This document shows positions 44,267 through 52,710 of a DNA stretch of 64,000 nt, piece after piece. How positions within the stretch are numbered: the first letter of the stretch is position 1; each line of letters opens with the position of its first letter. Location: assembly GCA_910583725.1 (NCBI GenBank), contig CAJTXZ010000008.1, forward strand, positions 36,976 to 100,975, read 5' to 3'. Under the pieces are notes generated by a model. It saw nothing but the letters and a program-made list of their open reading frames with translations. It did no database searches and was not told where the DNA came from. The position numbers were made by a program, and so were the translations under genes. Source of the DNA: an uncultured Vampirovibrio sp. GTDB taxonomy: Bacteria > Cyanobacteriota > Vampirovibrionia > Gastranaerophilales > Gastranaerophilaceae.

Positions 44267-46298
44267 AAATGTTTTAATAATGGCATCAGGCAATGGTTCT
44301 AACTTTGAAGCCATTGTAAGACACTTTGATAAAAAGGGTTTTACCGCTATTTATCCTGATAAAACAAGCAGCTGCCGCCCGCATGGAGATAAAATTTTAG
44401 GAAAACCCGGAATGGCAAGGAATTTGCCCGAAAACAATCCGCAAAAAAATACACATGGGTGTCGATATTCGGGTGTGAAATTTACACTTATTGTTGATAA
44501 AAAAGATGCTTTTGCCCTCAAAAGGGCTGAAAAGCTTGGTATTCCAGCCTTTTTTGTTGAGTTTAATAAACTCCATGAATTTTTATCCGGCATAGAACAT
44601 CAGGATTTATATGTGCTTGCAGGGTTTATGCGCATTTTGCCTGAAAAAATCTTAAAATTTGGCACTTTTATAAATATTCATCCTTCGCTTTTGCCAAAAT
44701 TTAAGGGCAAAAACGCCATCAGGCGTGCGTTTGAAGCCAAGGTTAAAAAAACCGGCGTTACTGTGCATTTTGTAAATTCAAAGGTGGATTCGGGCAAAAT
44801 TATTGAGCAGCGTGCAATTCAAACTAATGGGTTAAGTTTTGAAGATTTAGAGGCTGAAATTCATAATCTTGAACATAATATGTATCCAAAAATTATTGAA
44901 AATCTTCTTTTTAAAAAGAATGTGTTGCTGTTTGGCGGCGGAGCGCGTGAGCATGCTATGGCGCAAAGGCTTGCAGTTTCTCCATACTTAAGATGTCTGT
45001 TTCTTGCAAATGCGAATGACGGGTTTAAAGATTTAGGCCAAAATATAGAATTTACGGACTATTTTGACCTTTTAAACAAAGCTCATGAAAGAAACATTGA
45101 TTTACTTGTTGTAGGGCCTGAAAATCCTTTGTGCGATGGCATTGTAGATATATTCAGCGCCAAAGGGATTAAGTGTATTGGCGCAAATAAAGACTGGGCA
45201 AGGCTTGAGGGGTCAAAAATTTTTGCAAAAGAATTTATGTTAAAACACGACATAAAAACCGCTGATTATAAGGCTGCGCATAGTGAAGATGGCATAAATA
45301 CTGCATTAACATACTTTAAAAATAGAAAAAACCTTGCAGGAGATGATTTTCATCCGTCTAACGCATTGCAAGCCCCTGTAATAAAGGCTGATGGCCTTGC
45401 CCTTGGTAAGGGCGTTTATCTATCGAATGATTTTGATGATGCAAAAATTGCGGCAAAAGAGTTTATTTATGGCAAATTTAGTGATGCTTCGCGCCGTATT
45501 CTTATTGAGGAGAGGCTTTCTGGAAAAGAAATTTCTGTAATGTCTCTCTGGGACGGGCAAACACTTGTTTCTTTTCCTCCAGCCTCTGATTATAAGCGGC
45601 TTTTGGATGGAAATAAGGGTGAAAATACAGGCGGTATGGGCTCTTATGCTCCAAATAAACTTTCAAAACGGGAGAAAGTGCTGCTGGCACACTATCTAAA
45701 ACAGCTTGAAAATGCTCTAAGGGCTGAATGTGCTGATTTTTGCGGTGTTATTTATTCGGGGCTAATGCTTGCAAATGATGATATTTACGTACTTGAATAC
45801 AATATAAGGTTTGGGGACCCTGAAATCCAGTCTCTACTTGAATTATTGGACAATGATTTACTTGATATTTTTATAAAGATGACTGAAAAAAGACTAAATG
45901 AACTGCAGCTAAAATTCAGGCGCAAAACCGCGTACTGTGTGGTTTTAGCTTCGGAAGGTTATCCTTTTAATCCAAAAAAAGGCGCTTTGATTTCAGGATT
46001 AGATAATGCCTGTAAAAACTCTTGTAAACTGTATTTTGCGGGGGTAAAGGACGCTGCTTTCCCTATAGATGGGGTTTCAAATGCAGCCGAGTCCAGAAAC
46101 TCTTTTACAAGTGCACTTTTAGCCATTCCATCAAACTCAACAGAACAAAAATATACCTTCCAAAAAAAACTTTTAACAAATGGCGGCAGAGTCTTAAGTA
46201 TTGTAAAATCAGGCAAAAATGCCCTAAAAGATATTTATAAGACGGCGCAAGAGATAAAATTTGACGGGAAGGTTTATAGAAAAGATATTGGTGAATAA
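44235..46298 (+). CDS. PurN-PurD fusion: GAR formyltransferase and GAR synthetase
   Basis: One 687-residue frame holds two complete enzymes. Residues about 12-226 are PurN (formyl-THF-dependent GAR transformylase), with MASGNGSNFEAI, the catalytic NIHPS (N147, H149) and D185 in KVDSGK. Residues about 229-687 are PurD (GAR synthetase), with LLFGGGAREHAM (232-243), VVGPENPLCDG, and ATP-grasp motifs KADGLALGKGVY and EERLSGKE. PurN and PurD act in successive steps with the same substrate, so the fusion makes sense. The order is the reverse of the eukaryotic GART protein. Residues about 36-79 of PurN are an extra segment absent from E. coli PurN; all core motifs are intact. I give no single gene symbol. 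Confidence 0.93.
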   Translation: MTVQEQNLKTKNVLIMASGNGSNFEAIVRHFDKKGFTAIYPDKTSSCRPHGDKILGKPGMARNLPENNPQKNTHGCRYSGVKFTLIVDKKDAFALKRAEKLGIPAFFVEFNKLHEFLSGIEHQDLYVLAGFMRILPEKILKFGTFINIHPSLLPKFKGKNAIRRAFEAKVKKTGVTVHFVNSKVDSGKIIEQRAIQTNGLSFEDLEAEIHNLEHNMYPKIIENLLFKKNVLLFGGGAREHAMAQRLAVSPYLRCLFLANANDGFKDLGQNIEFTDYFDLLNKAHERNIDLLVVGPENPLCDGIVDIFSAKGIKCIGANKDWARLEGSKIFAKEFMLKHDIKTADYKAAHSEDGINTALTYFKNRKNLAGDDFHPSNALQAPVIKADGLALGKGVYLSNDFDDAKIAAKEFIYGKFSDASRRILIEERLSGKEISVMSLWDGQTLVSFPPASDYKRLLDGNKGENTGGMGSYAPNKLSKREKVLLAHYLKQLENALRAECADFCGVIYSGLMLANDDIYVLEYNIRFGDPEIQSLLELLDNDLLDIFIKMTEKRLNELQLKFRRKTAYCVVLASEGYPFNPKKGALISGLDNACKNSCKLYFAGVKDAAFPIDGVSNAAESRNSFTSALLAIPSNSTEQKYTFQKKLLTNGGRVLSIVKSGKNALKDIYKTAQEIKFDGKVYRKDIGE

Positions 46299-46388
46299 AT
46301 TTTGTTACAAAAATTAATATTTATGCATCTGATGTTCAAAAAAAAATATTTTGGTGTTTTATATAAATACCAGACAAGGAGGAAAAAA

Positions 46389-46670
46389 ATGAATATTTTA
46401 AAGATTTCGGGTGTGGCAAACACAATTAAAACAAGCCATGCCGCAGTAAAATCAGCTAAACAGCAGGCAAAGTTTCTTGAAGCACAAGATATTATGCTAA
46501 GAAAAATACATCTTCAAGAATTGGCAAAATCAGGCCGGACTGGTGAATTGTGCGAAAATTTGCGTATTATGGCGGTATCTGAAATGGCTAAGAAATCTCC
46601 GATTATGAAGATTTTTACTGCCGCAGCCGGCGCTAAAGAAAAAATTGCGGCTGTGTTTGGCAAAAAATAG
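46389..46670 (+). CDS. Small basic helical protein, unknown function
   Basis: The 93-residue protein from ATG 46389 has a near-perfect AAGGAGG 8 bp upstream, which decides the start. It is Ala/Lys-rich and helical, with no membrane helix, signal or cysteine motif apart from one Cys. It follows the purine operon by 90 bp and has its own terminator. No family is recognised. Confidence 0.7.
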   Translation: MNILKISGVANTIKTSHAAVKSAKQQAKFLEAQDIMLRKIHLQELAKSGRTGELCENLRIMAVSEMAKKSPIMKIFTAAAGAKEKIAAVFGKK

Positions 46671-46682
46671 GCCATAAGCTAT

Positions 46683-46719
46683 AAATAACCTTGGAATAAT
46701 ATTGTTTCAAGGTTATTTT
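46683..46719 (+). terminator. Terminator after the small helical protein
   Basis: Perfect 11-bp inverted repeat (46683-46693 with 46708-46718) ending in TTATTTTG, 13 bp after the stop. Confidence 0.8.
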
Positions 46720-46799
46720 GAATATTGAATTACCTGAAATGCGGCATTCTGAGAAAAAATTTATGGCGAAACTTTTATTTTAAAATCCCTTTGTTAGTA

Positions 46800-47041
46800 T
46801 ATTTATACATTCGCACTGTGGTGCAACAAGGATTTTAGAGTGAGTGTTTCTAGGTATAAATATTATAGATAAGTGTCGTCAAAACGGCTATGACAAATGC
46901 TTTCTGGTATGCAACGTTCTTTGGCTATTCCAAAGAAAGATGTAGAAACCGTAAGAATATATTTTAGGAATAAGTGCCTCAGAATAAATGAAATAAAAAC
47001 AGTGGTCTGGATGGTATTATTGAGCATTCGGCCTGTTTTTT
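46800..47041 (+). ncRNA. Candidate structured RNA in the gap between purine genes and rpsR
   Basis: The 650-bp stretch 46671-47318 has no coding frame. It contains a strong inner hairpin (TTCTTTGG and CCAAAGAA with a 5-nt loop, about 46918-46938), a possible longer stem that joins TTCTAGGTATA (about 46849) to TATATTTTAGGAA (about 46958), and ends in a compound hairpin with a U-run (46995-47041). The 5' end is not clear; a promoter around 46770-46800 is plausible. It is not tmRNA, RNase P or SRP RNA by my reading. 6S RNA or an unnamed family is possible. Confidence 0.4.
46995..47041 (+). terminator. Plus-strand terminator ending the candidate RNA
   Basis: AAAAACA pairs with TGTTTTT, enclosing GGTC/GGCC and GGATG/CATTC stems, and a T-run follows. 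No plus-strand protein gene lies in the 275 bp upstream, so it should end an RNA. Confidence 0.7.
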
Positions 47042-47211
47042 ACGCCATAATACTTTATAAAAAACGACGGTGATTATATACAATTACCTGCTTATTGCTA
47101 GAAATATCCAAATAATTTTATTATGATGCGGGTTTTATAACTTTTTATCAGATAATTTCTTGTGAATAATAATTGATGTACTTTAAGCCTTTGTTTTTGC
47201 GTTATTCTATG

Positions 47212-47250
47212 TTAAAAACCCTGATTAAACAATGCAATCAGGGTTTTTAA
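47212..47250 (-). terminator. Terminator of the rpsF-ssb-rpsR operon
   Basis: Perfect 15-bp inverted repeat (47212-47226 with 47236-47250), with T-runs on both sides, 69 bp after the rpsR stop on the minus strand. Confidence 0.85.
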
Positions 47251-47318
47251 TAAATTTATTTTATAATTTTGTTCACTGTATTTAATTGTTAAGTATTGTT
47301 AAGCAAAGCCTGCCGGGC

Positions 47319-47555
47319 TTAATTTTCAAAAACGTAGCCTATAATAGCAGCTTCTCTGCTTCTTTTAACAGCGTTTGAGAGCATTCTTTGATGATATGCA
47401 CAGTTTCCTGTTATTCTTCTTGGGAGGATTTTACCTGCTTCTGATAAAAATCTTCTTAGTTTTGAAGCATCTTTATAATCAAGCGCAGTAACTTTGTCTG
47501 CACAAAAACTGCAGTTTTTCTTTTTTTTGTTATCTTTTAGAGATTCTCTTGCCAT
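47319..47555 (-). CDS. rpsR: 30S ribosomal protein S18
   Basis: The 78-residue S18 has the family core FLSEAGKILPRRITGNCAYHQR, normal length, and a CSFC pair near the N-terminus (C15, C18) with C52 and H55 as further zinc-ligand candidates. It is the last gene of rpsF-ssb-rpsR. Identification is secure. Confidence 0.96.
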   Translation of the reverse strand: MARESLKDNKKKKNCSFCADKVTALDYKDASKLRRFLSEAGKILPRRITGNCAYHQRMLSNAVKRSREAAIIGYVFEN

Positions 47556-47631
47556 ATATTTTTCCTTTTCTTTTTATTAATTATATTGCTGTTGGGTAAA
47601 ACCCTTGTTAAACTTACTATTTCTTATGTTT

Positions 47632-48066
47632 TTAGAAGGGAATTTCATCCTCGTCTATTAAATCTTCTGATATTTCATCTACCGCAAACTGAACAATATC
47701 GCTGCTTTTTGGGGCAGCTGTATTTTGTGTCGGCTGGCTTTGTGGTGCAGAGTATGCTACTGATGAATTATCAAGCATTATTTTTTCTACTGCGGCGGCG
47801 TTTATTTCAATAATTTTGCGGTCTTTGCCGTTTGTGCTTTTAACGCTTGCTGTCTGCATTCTGCCATCAACAAGGACTGTATCGCCCATTTTTATGGTAT
47901 CGGCAGCTCTGTCAGCCAAATTTCCCATAGCAAAAACCCTCACGAGAGTTTCATCTTGCGGATTTATATCCATTACAAAACTTGTGATAGCAAGATTATT
48001 TTGCGTAAATCTTTTTTCGGGATTTTTGGTTATTTTGCCTGTTACCGTAATTTTTGCAAGGGTCAT
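47632..48066 (-). CDS. ssb: Single-stranded DNA-binding protein
   Basis: The 144-residue protein has an OB-fold (about 1-100: KITVTGKITKNPEKRF, VDGRMQTASVKS) and ends with the acidic tip DEDEIPF that recruits partner proteins. The linker is Gln/Ser-rich. It lies between rpsF and rpsR, the standard arrangement. The OB-fold part is slightly divergent from E. coli SSB but the context and tip decide. Confidence 0.92.
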   Translation of the reverse strand: MTLAKITVTGKITKNPEKRFTQNNLAITSFVMDINPQDETLVRVFAMGNLADRAADTIKMGDTVLVDGRMQTASVKSTNGKDRKIIEINAAAVEKIMLDNSSVAYSAPQSQPTQNTAAPKSSDIVQFAVDEISEDLIDEDEIPF

Positions 48067-48068
48067 TT

Positions 48069-48359
48069 TTATGCCTTTTTCAATTCTGTAAACATTGTTC
48101 TGATAACGTTTTCGTTTAATTTCAGGTTGCGTCTGAACTCAACAATTTTATCAGCAGGAATGCTCATTTTTTGAACTATCATAAAGCCGTCTCTAAAGCC
48201 CTGAACATCGTATGCAAGCTTTTTTCTGCCTAATTTTTCGGTTTCCAAAACGCTGCCGCCGAGGCTTGAAACGTTTTCTTCAATTTTTGCTGCTATTTTA
48301 TCTGCTTCATCGTTATCCAGATTGGGTTTGATGGTTGCAAGCAGTTCATATTTTTTCAT
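48069..48359 (-). CDS. rpsF: 30S ribosomal protein S6
   Basis: The 96-residue protein begins MKKYELLATIKPNLD and has EKLGRKKLAYDVQGFRDG, the S6 core. I take ATG 48359, which has TAGGAG 7 bp upstream; the open frame runs 15 codons further upstream without a site. It is the first gene of rpsF-ssb-rpsR, with a 2-bp gap to ssb. Confidence 0.95.
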   Translation of the reverse strand: MKKYELLATIKPNLDNDEADKIAAKIEENVSSLGGSVLETEKLGRKKLAYDVQGFRDGFMIVQKMSIPADKIVEFRRNLKLNENVIRTMFTELKKA

Positions 48360-48561
48360 TTGAAATCTCCTATTGTTAAAATGTGTTTGTAAAAATCGTA
48401 GCACAAACAGTTTTATGATACAAGAAAAACGTTAAGTTATTTGTAGCAGTGTTTTTTATAAAGTGCCTCAAAGCCGCTTTTGCAGCTTATTTTCCGGATA
48501 ATGTGTTTAAAATGCGACAATATCAGGTGTTTGGATTTTTGTGTTTATTTAAAAGCTATTT

Positions 48562-48933
48562 TTATTTACAAAAACCATCATACCAAAATTCTGCTCTTGA
48601 ATCCGGTAAAATTTCTTCCCATGAGCTTAAAATATCGTCTCCTGCAATGTGTTGTTCCTTTAAACCATATACATGAGTGGATAGATTTCTTATTTTTCTA
48701 TTGGTGCAGTCGATTTCTTGTTTAGCCAGAATATACCATATTTTTTGATTTTTTATCTCGTCAAAATCCCCGTTGTTCAACATTTTTAGCCAAAATACCA
48801 CATTGCGGTTGTCTTTTATTTCAAAGGTATCTTTGTCGGCATAAATTTTTTTGCCGATTTGAACCCAGTTTGCCGCAAATGCGCCAGAATTCAGTAATAC
48901 CAAACAAAATGGAGTGCATATAAATTTTTTCAC
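48562..48933 (-). CDS. Exported small protein, surface-adhesin-E-like fold
   Basis: The 123-residue protein has a signal peptide (MKKFICTPFCLVLLNSGAFA) and a mature domain WVQIGKKIYADKDTFE...VFWLKML...IDCTNRKIR...WEEILPDSRAE. The pattern of a Tyr/Asp strand, a Cys near the centre followed by basic residues, a late Trp, P-x-S and a final Cys is like the Adhesin_E-type domain. It is probably periplasmic with a disulfide between the two late cysteines. Function unknown; it is monocistronic. Confidence 0.68.
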   Translation of the reverse strand: MKKFICTPFCLVLLNSGAFAANWVQIGKKIYADKDTFEIKDNRNVVFWLKMLNNGDFDEIKNQKIWYILAKQEIDCTNRKIRNLSTHVYGLKEQHIAGDDILSSWEEILPDSRAEFWYDGFCK

Positions 48934-48987
48934 AAATTTTTATCTTTCTATATCAGGTCGAAACCCTTTAGCCATAAGGTTTTTGGT

Positions 48988-49800
48988 TTATTGATACCAG
49001 ACGCCTGAAAATACTTTTTTGGCATCGCCTGTCATAAATACGTGAGAGCCTTCTGTATACTGGATTTTCAGCTCTCCGCCAGGCAAAATAACATCCACTT
49101 CTTCATCCAGAAGACCTTTTTTGACACCTAATGCTACGCTGGCACATGCGCCTGTACCGCAAGCGAGAGTAATGCCGCAGCCTCTTTCAAAGACATCAAC
49201 TTTTATTTTTTTTCTTGAAATAATTTGGGCAAATTCGACGTTGGTTTTTTCCGGAAATAGCGGCGAAACCTCGATTTTAGGGCCATATTCAAGTGCAAGT
49301 TTTTTAGTGTCTTTGTCTGTAAATATGACACAGTGCGGGTTTCCCATACTTGCGCTGGCAGCTTTAAAGCCTTCGACCTCAAAATTAAAGCTATCAGGGG
49401 CATTCAGGGGAATTTTTGTTGAATCAAAAATAGGAAGACCCATGTCAACTCTTACTTTTCCGTTTTCAAGAACTTCCGGAATAACTACTCCTGCAAGGGT
49501 TTGCACTGAAAATTTGTCTTTTAGAATTATACCTTTGCTTTTGACATATTTTGCAAAGCATCTAATACCATTGCCGCACATTTGGGCAACAGAGCCGTCT
49601 GAATTGTAAAATTTCCAAGCTATATCAGCGTTTTCGTGGGTTTGATGTCTGTCAAATTTTACGGCAGAAAAAAGTCCATCAGCGCCGATTCCAAAATTTC
49701 TATTGCACATTTTTTTGGCTAAATCGCTTGTGGCGTCTGCATTTTCAAGAATTATAAAATCATTTCCGAGGCCTTGCCATTTTTCAAATTTTATATCCAT
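48988..49800 (-). CDS. dapF: Diaminopimelate epimerase
   Basis: DapF converts LL- to meso-diaminopimelate for lysine and peptidoglycan. The 270-residue protein has the first catalytic cysteine C75 in AQMCGNGIRCFAKY and the second C214 in ITLACGTGACAS, plus the LGNDFIILEN start. Length is normal. It implies DAP-type peptidoglycan. It has 66 bp upstream before the DUF4127 gene on the same strand and may be co-transcribed with it. Confidence 0.96.
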   Translation of the reverse strand: MDIKFEKWQGLGNDFIILENADATSDLAKKMCNRNFGIGADGLFSAVKFDRHQTHENADIAWKFYNSDGSVAQMCGNGIRCFAKYVKSKGIILKDKFSVQTLAGVVIPEVLENGKVRVDMGLPIFDSTKIPLNAPDSFNFEVEGFKAASASMGNPHCVIFTDKDTKKLALEYGPKIEVSPLFPEKTNVEFAQIISRKKIKVDVFERGCGITLACGTGACASVALGVKKGLLDEEVDVILPGGELKIQYTEGSHVFMTGDAKKVFSGVWYQ

Positions 49801-49866
49801 TTTTCCCCGCTATTAAGCTGTTTGTGCCTATTTTACGATATTTTTTTTGAAAAATCAACAAAAAAA

Positions 49867-51270
49867 TTATAAAATTATTTCGATTTCAAAGCTTCTTTTC
49901 CAAGGAAGCGAATATTTTGGCTTTAAATCCTTGTCCAGAAAGACTGAGAGTAGTTTCTCATAGCGTGAAAAGTCTTCTAAATGGTTATTTAAGGCCTCTT
50001 CAAAACTGATACCACTTTCCCTGACTGCTTTTCGGACGTTAGCCTGATATGCCCAATCATCCAAAAATCTCACAGCCATTAAATGCTTAAAAGCATCCTC
50101 GTTAAAACAGCCGTATTTCAGCGCCAGAAAGCAATTGAGGGCTATGCACAGGCTGCTTCCTATGGTGTTTGCACTGGTGTTGTACGCACTATAGCCAAGC
50201 ATAGTGCCTATTTTCATTTTTTCATTTGTCAATTGCCGCACTAATTCATTATCTGACCCGTTCGCATTGTTGATATCAGCGATAAAATAAGGGTTTTCGG
50301 GCAATTTAATTTTTTTATCAAGAGAATTTATGACATCTCCAAGCACTAAATCTCCTTGCTCATAGGCAAAATTATTAATAACCATAGTAATTTCGGGGTT
50401 TTCTGACGCGTCAATCTCTACTCCTGCAAGGGAAAGCTGGGATTTGACACAATTTTCTACCGAAATGTCCTCATACTTTGAAATTTTGGACTTTGAATCC
50501 TCGAAAACAAATGCAGGCTTGATTTTTACACGCTCATTGTCTGCTATTGCCCTTGCAAGAAGGGTTAAGGGGATTTCATCTGCGCCCGTTTTAATTATTG
50601 CATTTAAATTTCTTGCAGTTGCTTCTCTTTCAAGGGTTTTAGCCTCTTCCACGTTGAGGCCGTATTCTCCTGTGTCATCTTTTGAAAAAACAAGTGTATC
50701 TATTACACCTTCATCCAGCCAATCCAAATAAAGCCTATTTATTTCAAAATTTCTTTTTCTTGTGTTTAAGTAATCCTCTAAAATATCTGCGGGTACCGTG
50801 TTTATGACACAATTTGCCTGATTTAGGACTCTTGACTTATGTTGGTGGTATGAATACTGATAAATCCTTGTGCCCCAAGGGTTCCAGTAGTCTTTTTCTT
50901 CTTCATTTATATTGTTGTTTGAAATTCTCATAATGCTTGAGAATGCAAAAACCTTTGTATTAAGGCTTTTCAGGGTTTTTTTAAGGCTTAAAAGCCTTGA
51001 TTTTATTGTGTTTATATCATCAGGGATTCTTCTTGAGGCTACAAGCCCGCCATATGCAATGGTGTCAAGAGAGATTATGGTGTAATCTGCCTCAGGAATT
51101 GATTTTAGCCAGTTTAAAATGCCTGAAATATCTGCCATATCGTACAATCCGCCCAATAAATTTCTATCGGGCAAGCTCACCTGTAAATTTTCGTTAACAG
51201 CTGAAATCTCTTCTATCAGCGAATAACAGATGGGTCTGTTGTCGATTGGAATTAATGCAATTTTTTTCAT
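49867..51270 (-). CDS. DUF4127 family protein
   Basis: The 467-residue soluble protein starts MKKIALIPIDNRPICYSL and has LPDRNLLGGLYDMADI, SLDTIAYGGLVASRR and the MRISNNN block followed by EEKDYWNPWG, all diagnostic of DUF4127. The function of the family is unknown. It has no signal peptide. It is divergent from murF across 111 bp and upstream of dapF. Confidence 0.92.
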   Translation of the reverse strand: MKKIALIPIDNRPICYSLIEEISAVNENLQVSLPDRNLLGGLYDMADISGILNWLKSIPEADYTIISLDTIAYGGLVASRRIPDDINTIKSRLLSLKKTLKSLNTKVFAFSSIMRISNNNINEEEKDYWNPWGTRIYQYSYHQHKSRVLNQANCVINTVPADILEDYLNTRKRNFEINRLYLDWLDEGVIDTLVFSKDDTGEYGLNVEEAKTLEREATARNLNAIIKTGADEIPLTLLARAIADNERVKIKPAFVFEDSKSKISKYEDISVENCVKSQLSLAGVEIDASENPEITMVINNFAYEQGDLVLGDVINSLDKKIKLPENPYFIADINNANGSDNELVRQLTNEKMKIGTMLGYSAYNTSANTIGSSLCIALNCFLALKYGCFNEDAFKHLMAVRFLDDWAYQANVRKAVRESGISFEEALNNHLEDFSRYEKLLSVFLDKDLKPKYSLPWKRSFEIEIIL

Positions 51271-51381
51271 AAAAATTATTTTACATCAAATTCTGTTTAG
51301 TTTACAATGGGGGAAAATCAGGATTTAATTTGGGAGTTTTAAGCGGTTCGCTGCGCTCTATTTCTAATTCAGGAGTACGTT

Positions 51382-52710
51382 TTGAAATTTAATATAGATG
51401 AAATTATAAAAGTAACGAATGCCGAGATTTTGCACAAAAGTAATACTGACGGCACTTTTGATATTTCAACAGACACAAGAACCTTACAAAATATGGATGG
51501 TGACTGTATTTATCTTCCTTTACGGGGTGAAAATTATGACGGGCATAATTTTATTGAAAAAGCACTTGAAAATGGCGCCAGAGGCTATTTTACACAGCAA
51601 AAATATAAAATCAATAAAGATGCTGATTTTGTTTTGTATGTCAAAAATACGCTCACTGCCTATCTTGAGCTTGCAAGGTATATAAGAGAGAAAATAAATC
51701 CTAAAGTTATTGCTATAACCGGAAGTTCCGGTAAAACTACCACAAAGGAAATGTTAGCAAGTGTACTTATGACAACATTTAAAACGCATAAGTCAAAACT
51801 CAATCATAATAATGAAATTGGCTTTTGCGAGACTATGTTTTCAATGCCAATGGACACCGAAGCTCTTGTAGTTGAGATGGGGATGCGAAACCTTGGCGAG
51901 ATACAGCTTTTGACAAGCTACTCTCTTCCTGATGCAGGTATAATAACTAATTTGGGTTCTGCGCATGTTGAAAGGCTTGGCAGTCTTAAAAATATTGCAG
52001 TTGCAAAATGTGAAATAGTATCAAACCTTAATAATAATGGTATTTTTATTGGAAATGATTCCGAGCTTTTAAGGGAAACGCTTAAATATTCCGGTAAAAA
52101 GGTGTTTACGAAATTTTCTGATTGTTCCAATATTAAGATGGAAATTGGAAAAACAGAATTTGACTATGGGCAAATGACCTATGGACTTGCTGTTGAGGGT
52201 GAATATAATATTGAAAACGCGCTGCTTGTAATTGAGGCGGCGAAGTGGGCAGGGGTTTCGTATGGTAATATTAAGAAGGGATTATTGAACTACAGGCCGA
52301 TTGAAAAACGCTGGGAAGTCACTAAAATTGGTGATTTGACATTCATAAACGACAGCTATAATGCGAATCCTGAATCAATGATGGCGGTTTTAAAAACATT
52401 TTTATCTGTTTACAAAGCTCCACAGGCAGTGCTTTTAGGGGATATGGGCGAGCTTGGCAAGAATGAAATTGCGTACCATAAAAAAATTGGTGAATTTTTA
52501 TCGTCGTATCCGGGTGTTTTGCTTCTTACAGTTGGTGAGTTGGCAAAGTTTATTTCGCGAGGCTCCTCTCTTAATTCAAAACATTTTGATTCAAAGGAAG
52601 AGTGTGCCAGATACATTAAAAATAACCTTGAAGCCGGTACAACAGTGCTATTAAAGGCATCAAGGGTGATGAAGTTTGAAGAAATTATTGAGATGGTGAA
52701 AAAATTATGA
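51382..52710 (+). CDS. murF: UDP-N-acetylmuramoyl-tripeptide--D-alanyl-D-alanine ligase
   Basis: MurF adds D-Ala-D-Ala to the UDP-muramyl-tripeptide. The 442-residue Mur ligase has ITGSSGKTTTKEM (P-loop), HNNEIG, the EMGMRN motif and FINDSYNANPESM in the third domain. The start is TTG at 51382, with AGGAG 6 bp upstream and no better codon. Its end overlaps mraY by 4 bp. First gene of the mur cluster here. Confidence 0.95.
   Translation: MKFNIDEIIKVTNAEILHKSNTDGTFDISTDTRTLQNMDGDCIYLPLRGENYDGHNFIEKALENGARGYFTQQKYKINKDADFVLYVKNTLTAYLELARYIREKINPKVIAITGSSGKTTTKEMLASVLMTTFKTHKSKLNHNNEIGFCETMFSMPMDTEALVVEMGMRNLGEIQLLTSYSLPDAGIITNLGSAHVERLGSLKNIAVAKCEIVSNLNNNGIFIGNDSELLRETLKYSGKKVFTKFSDCSNIKMEIGKTEFDYGQMTYGLAVEGEYNIENALLVIEAAKWAGVSYGNIKKGLLNYRPIEKRWEVTKIGDLTFINDSYNANPESMMAVLKTFLSVYKAPQAVLLGDMGELGKNEIAYHKKIGEFLSSYPGVLLLTVGELAKFISRGSSLNSKHFDSKEECARYIKNNLEAGTTVLLKASRVMKFEEIIEMVKKL

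Noticed and set aside
46800..47041. tmRNA, RNase P RNA or SRP RNA in the gap before rpsR
   Set aside because: The marks I would expect (tRNA-like ends and tag frame, the GAGGAAAGTCC-type core, the GGAA/AGCAG loop) are absent.
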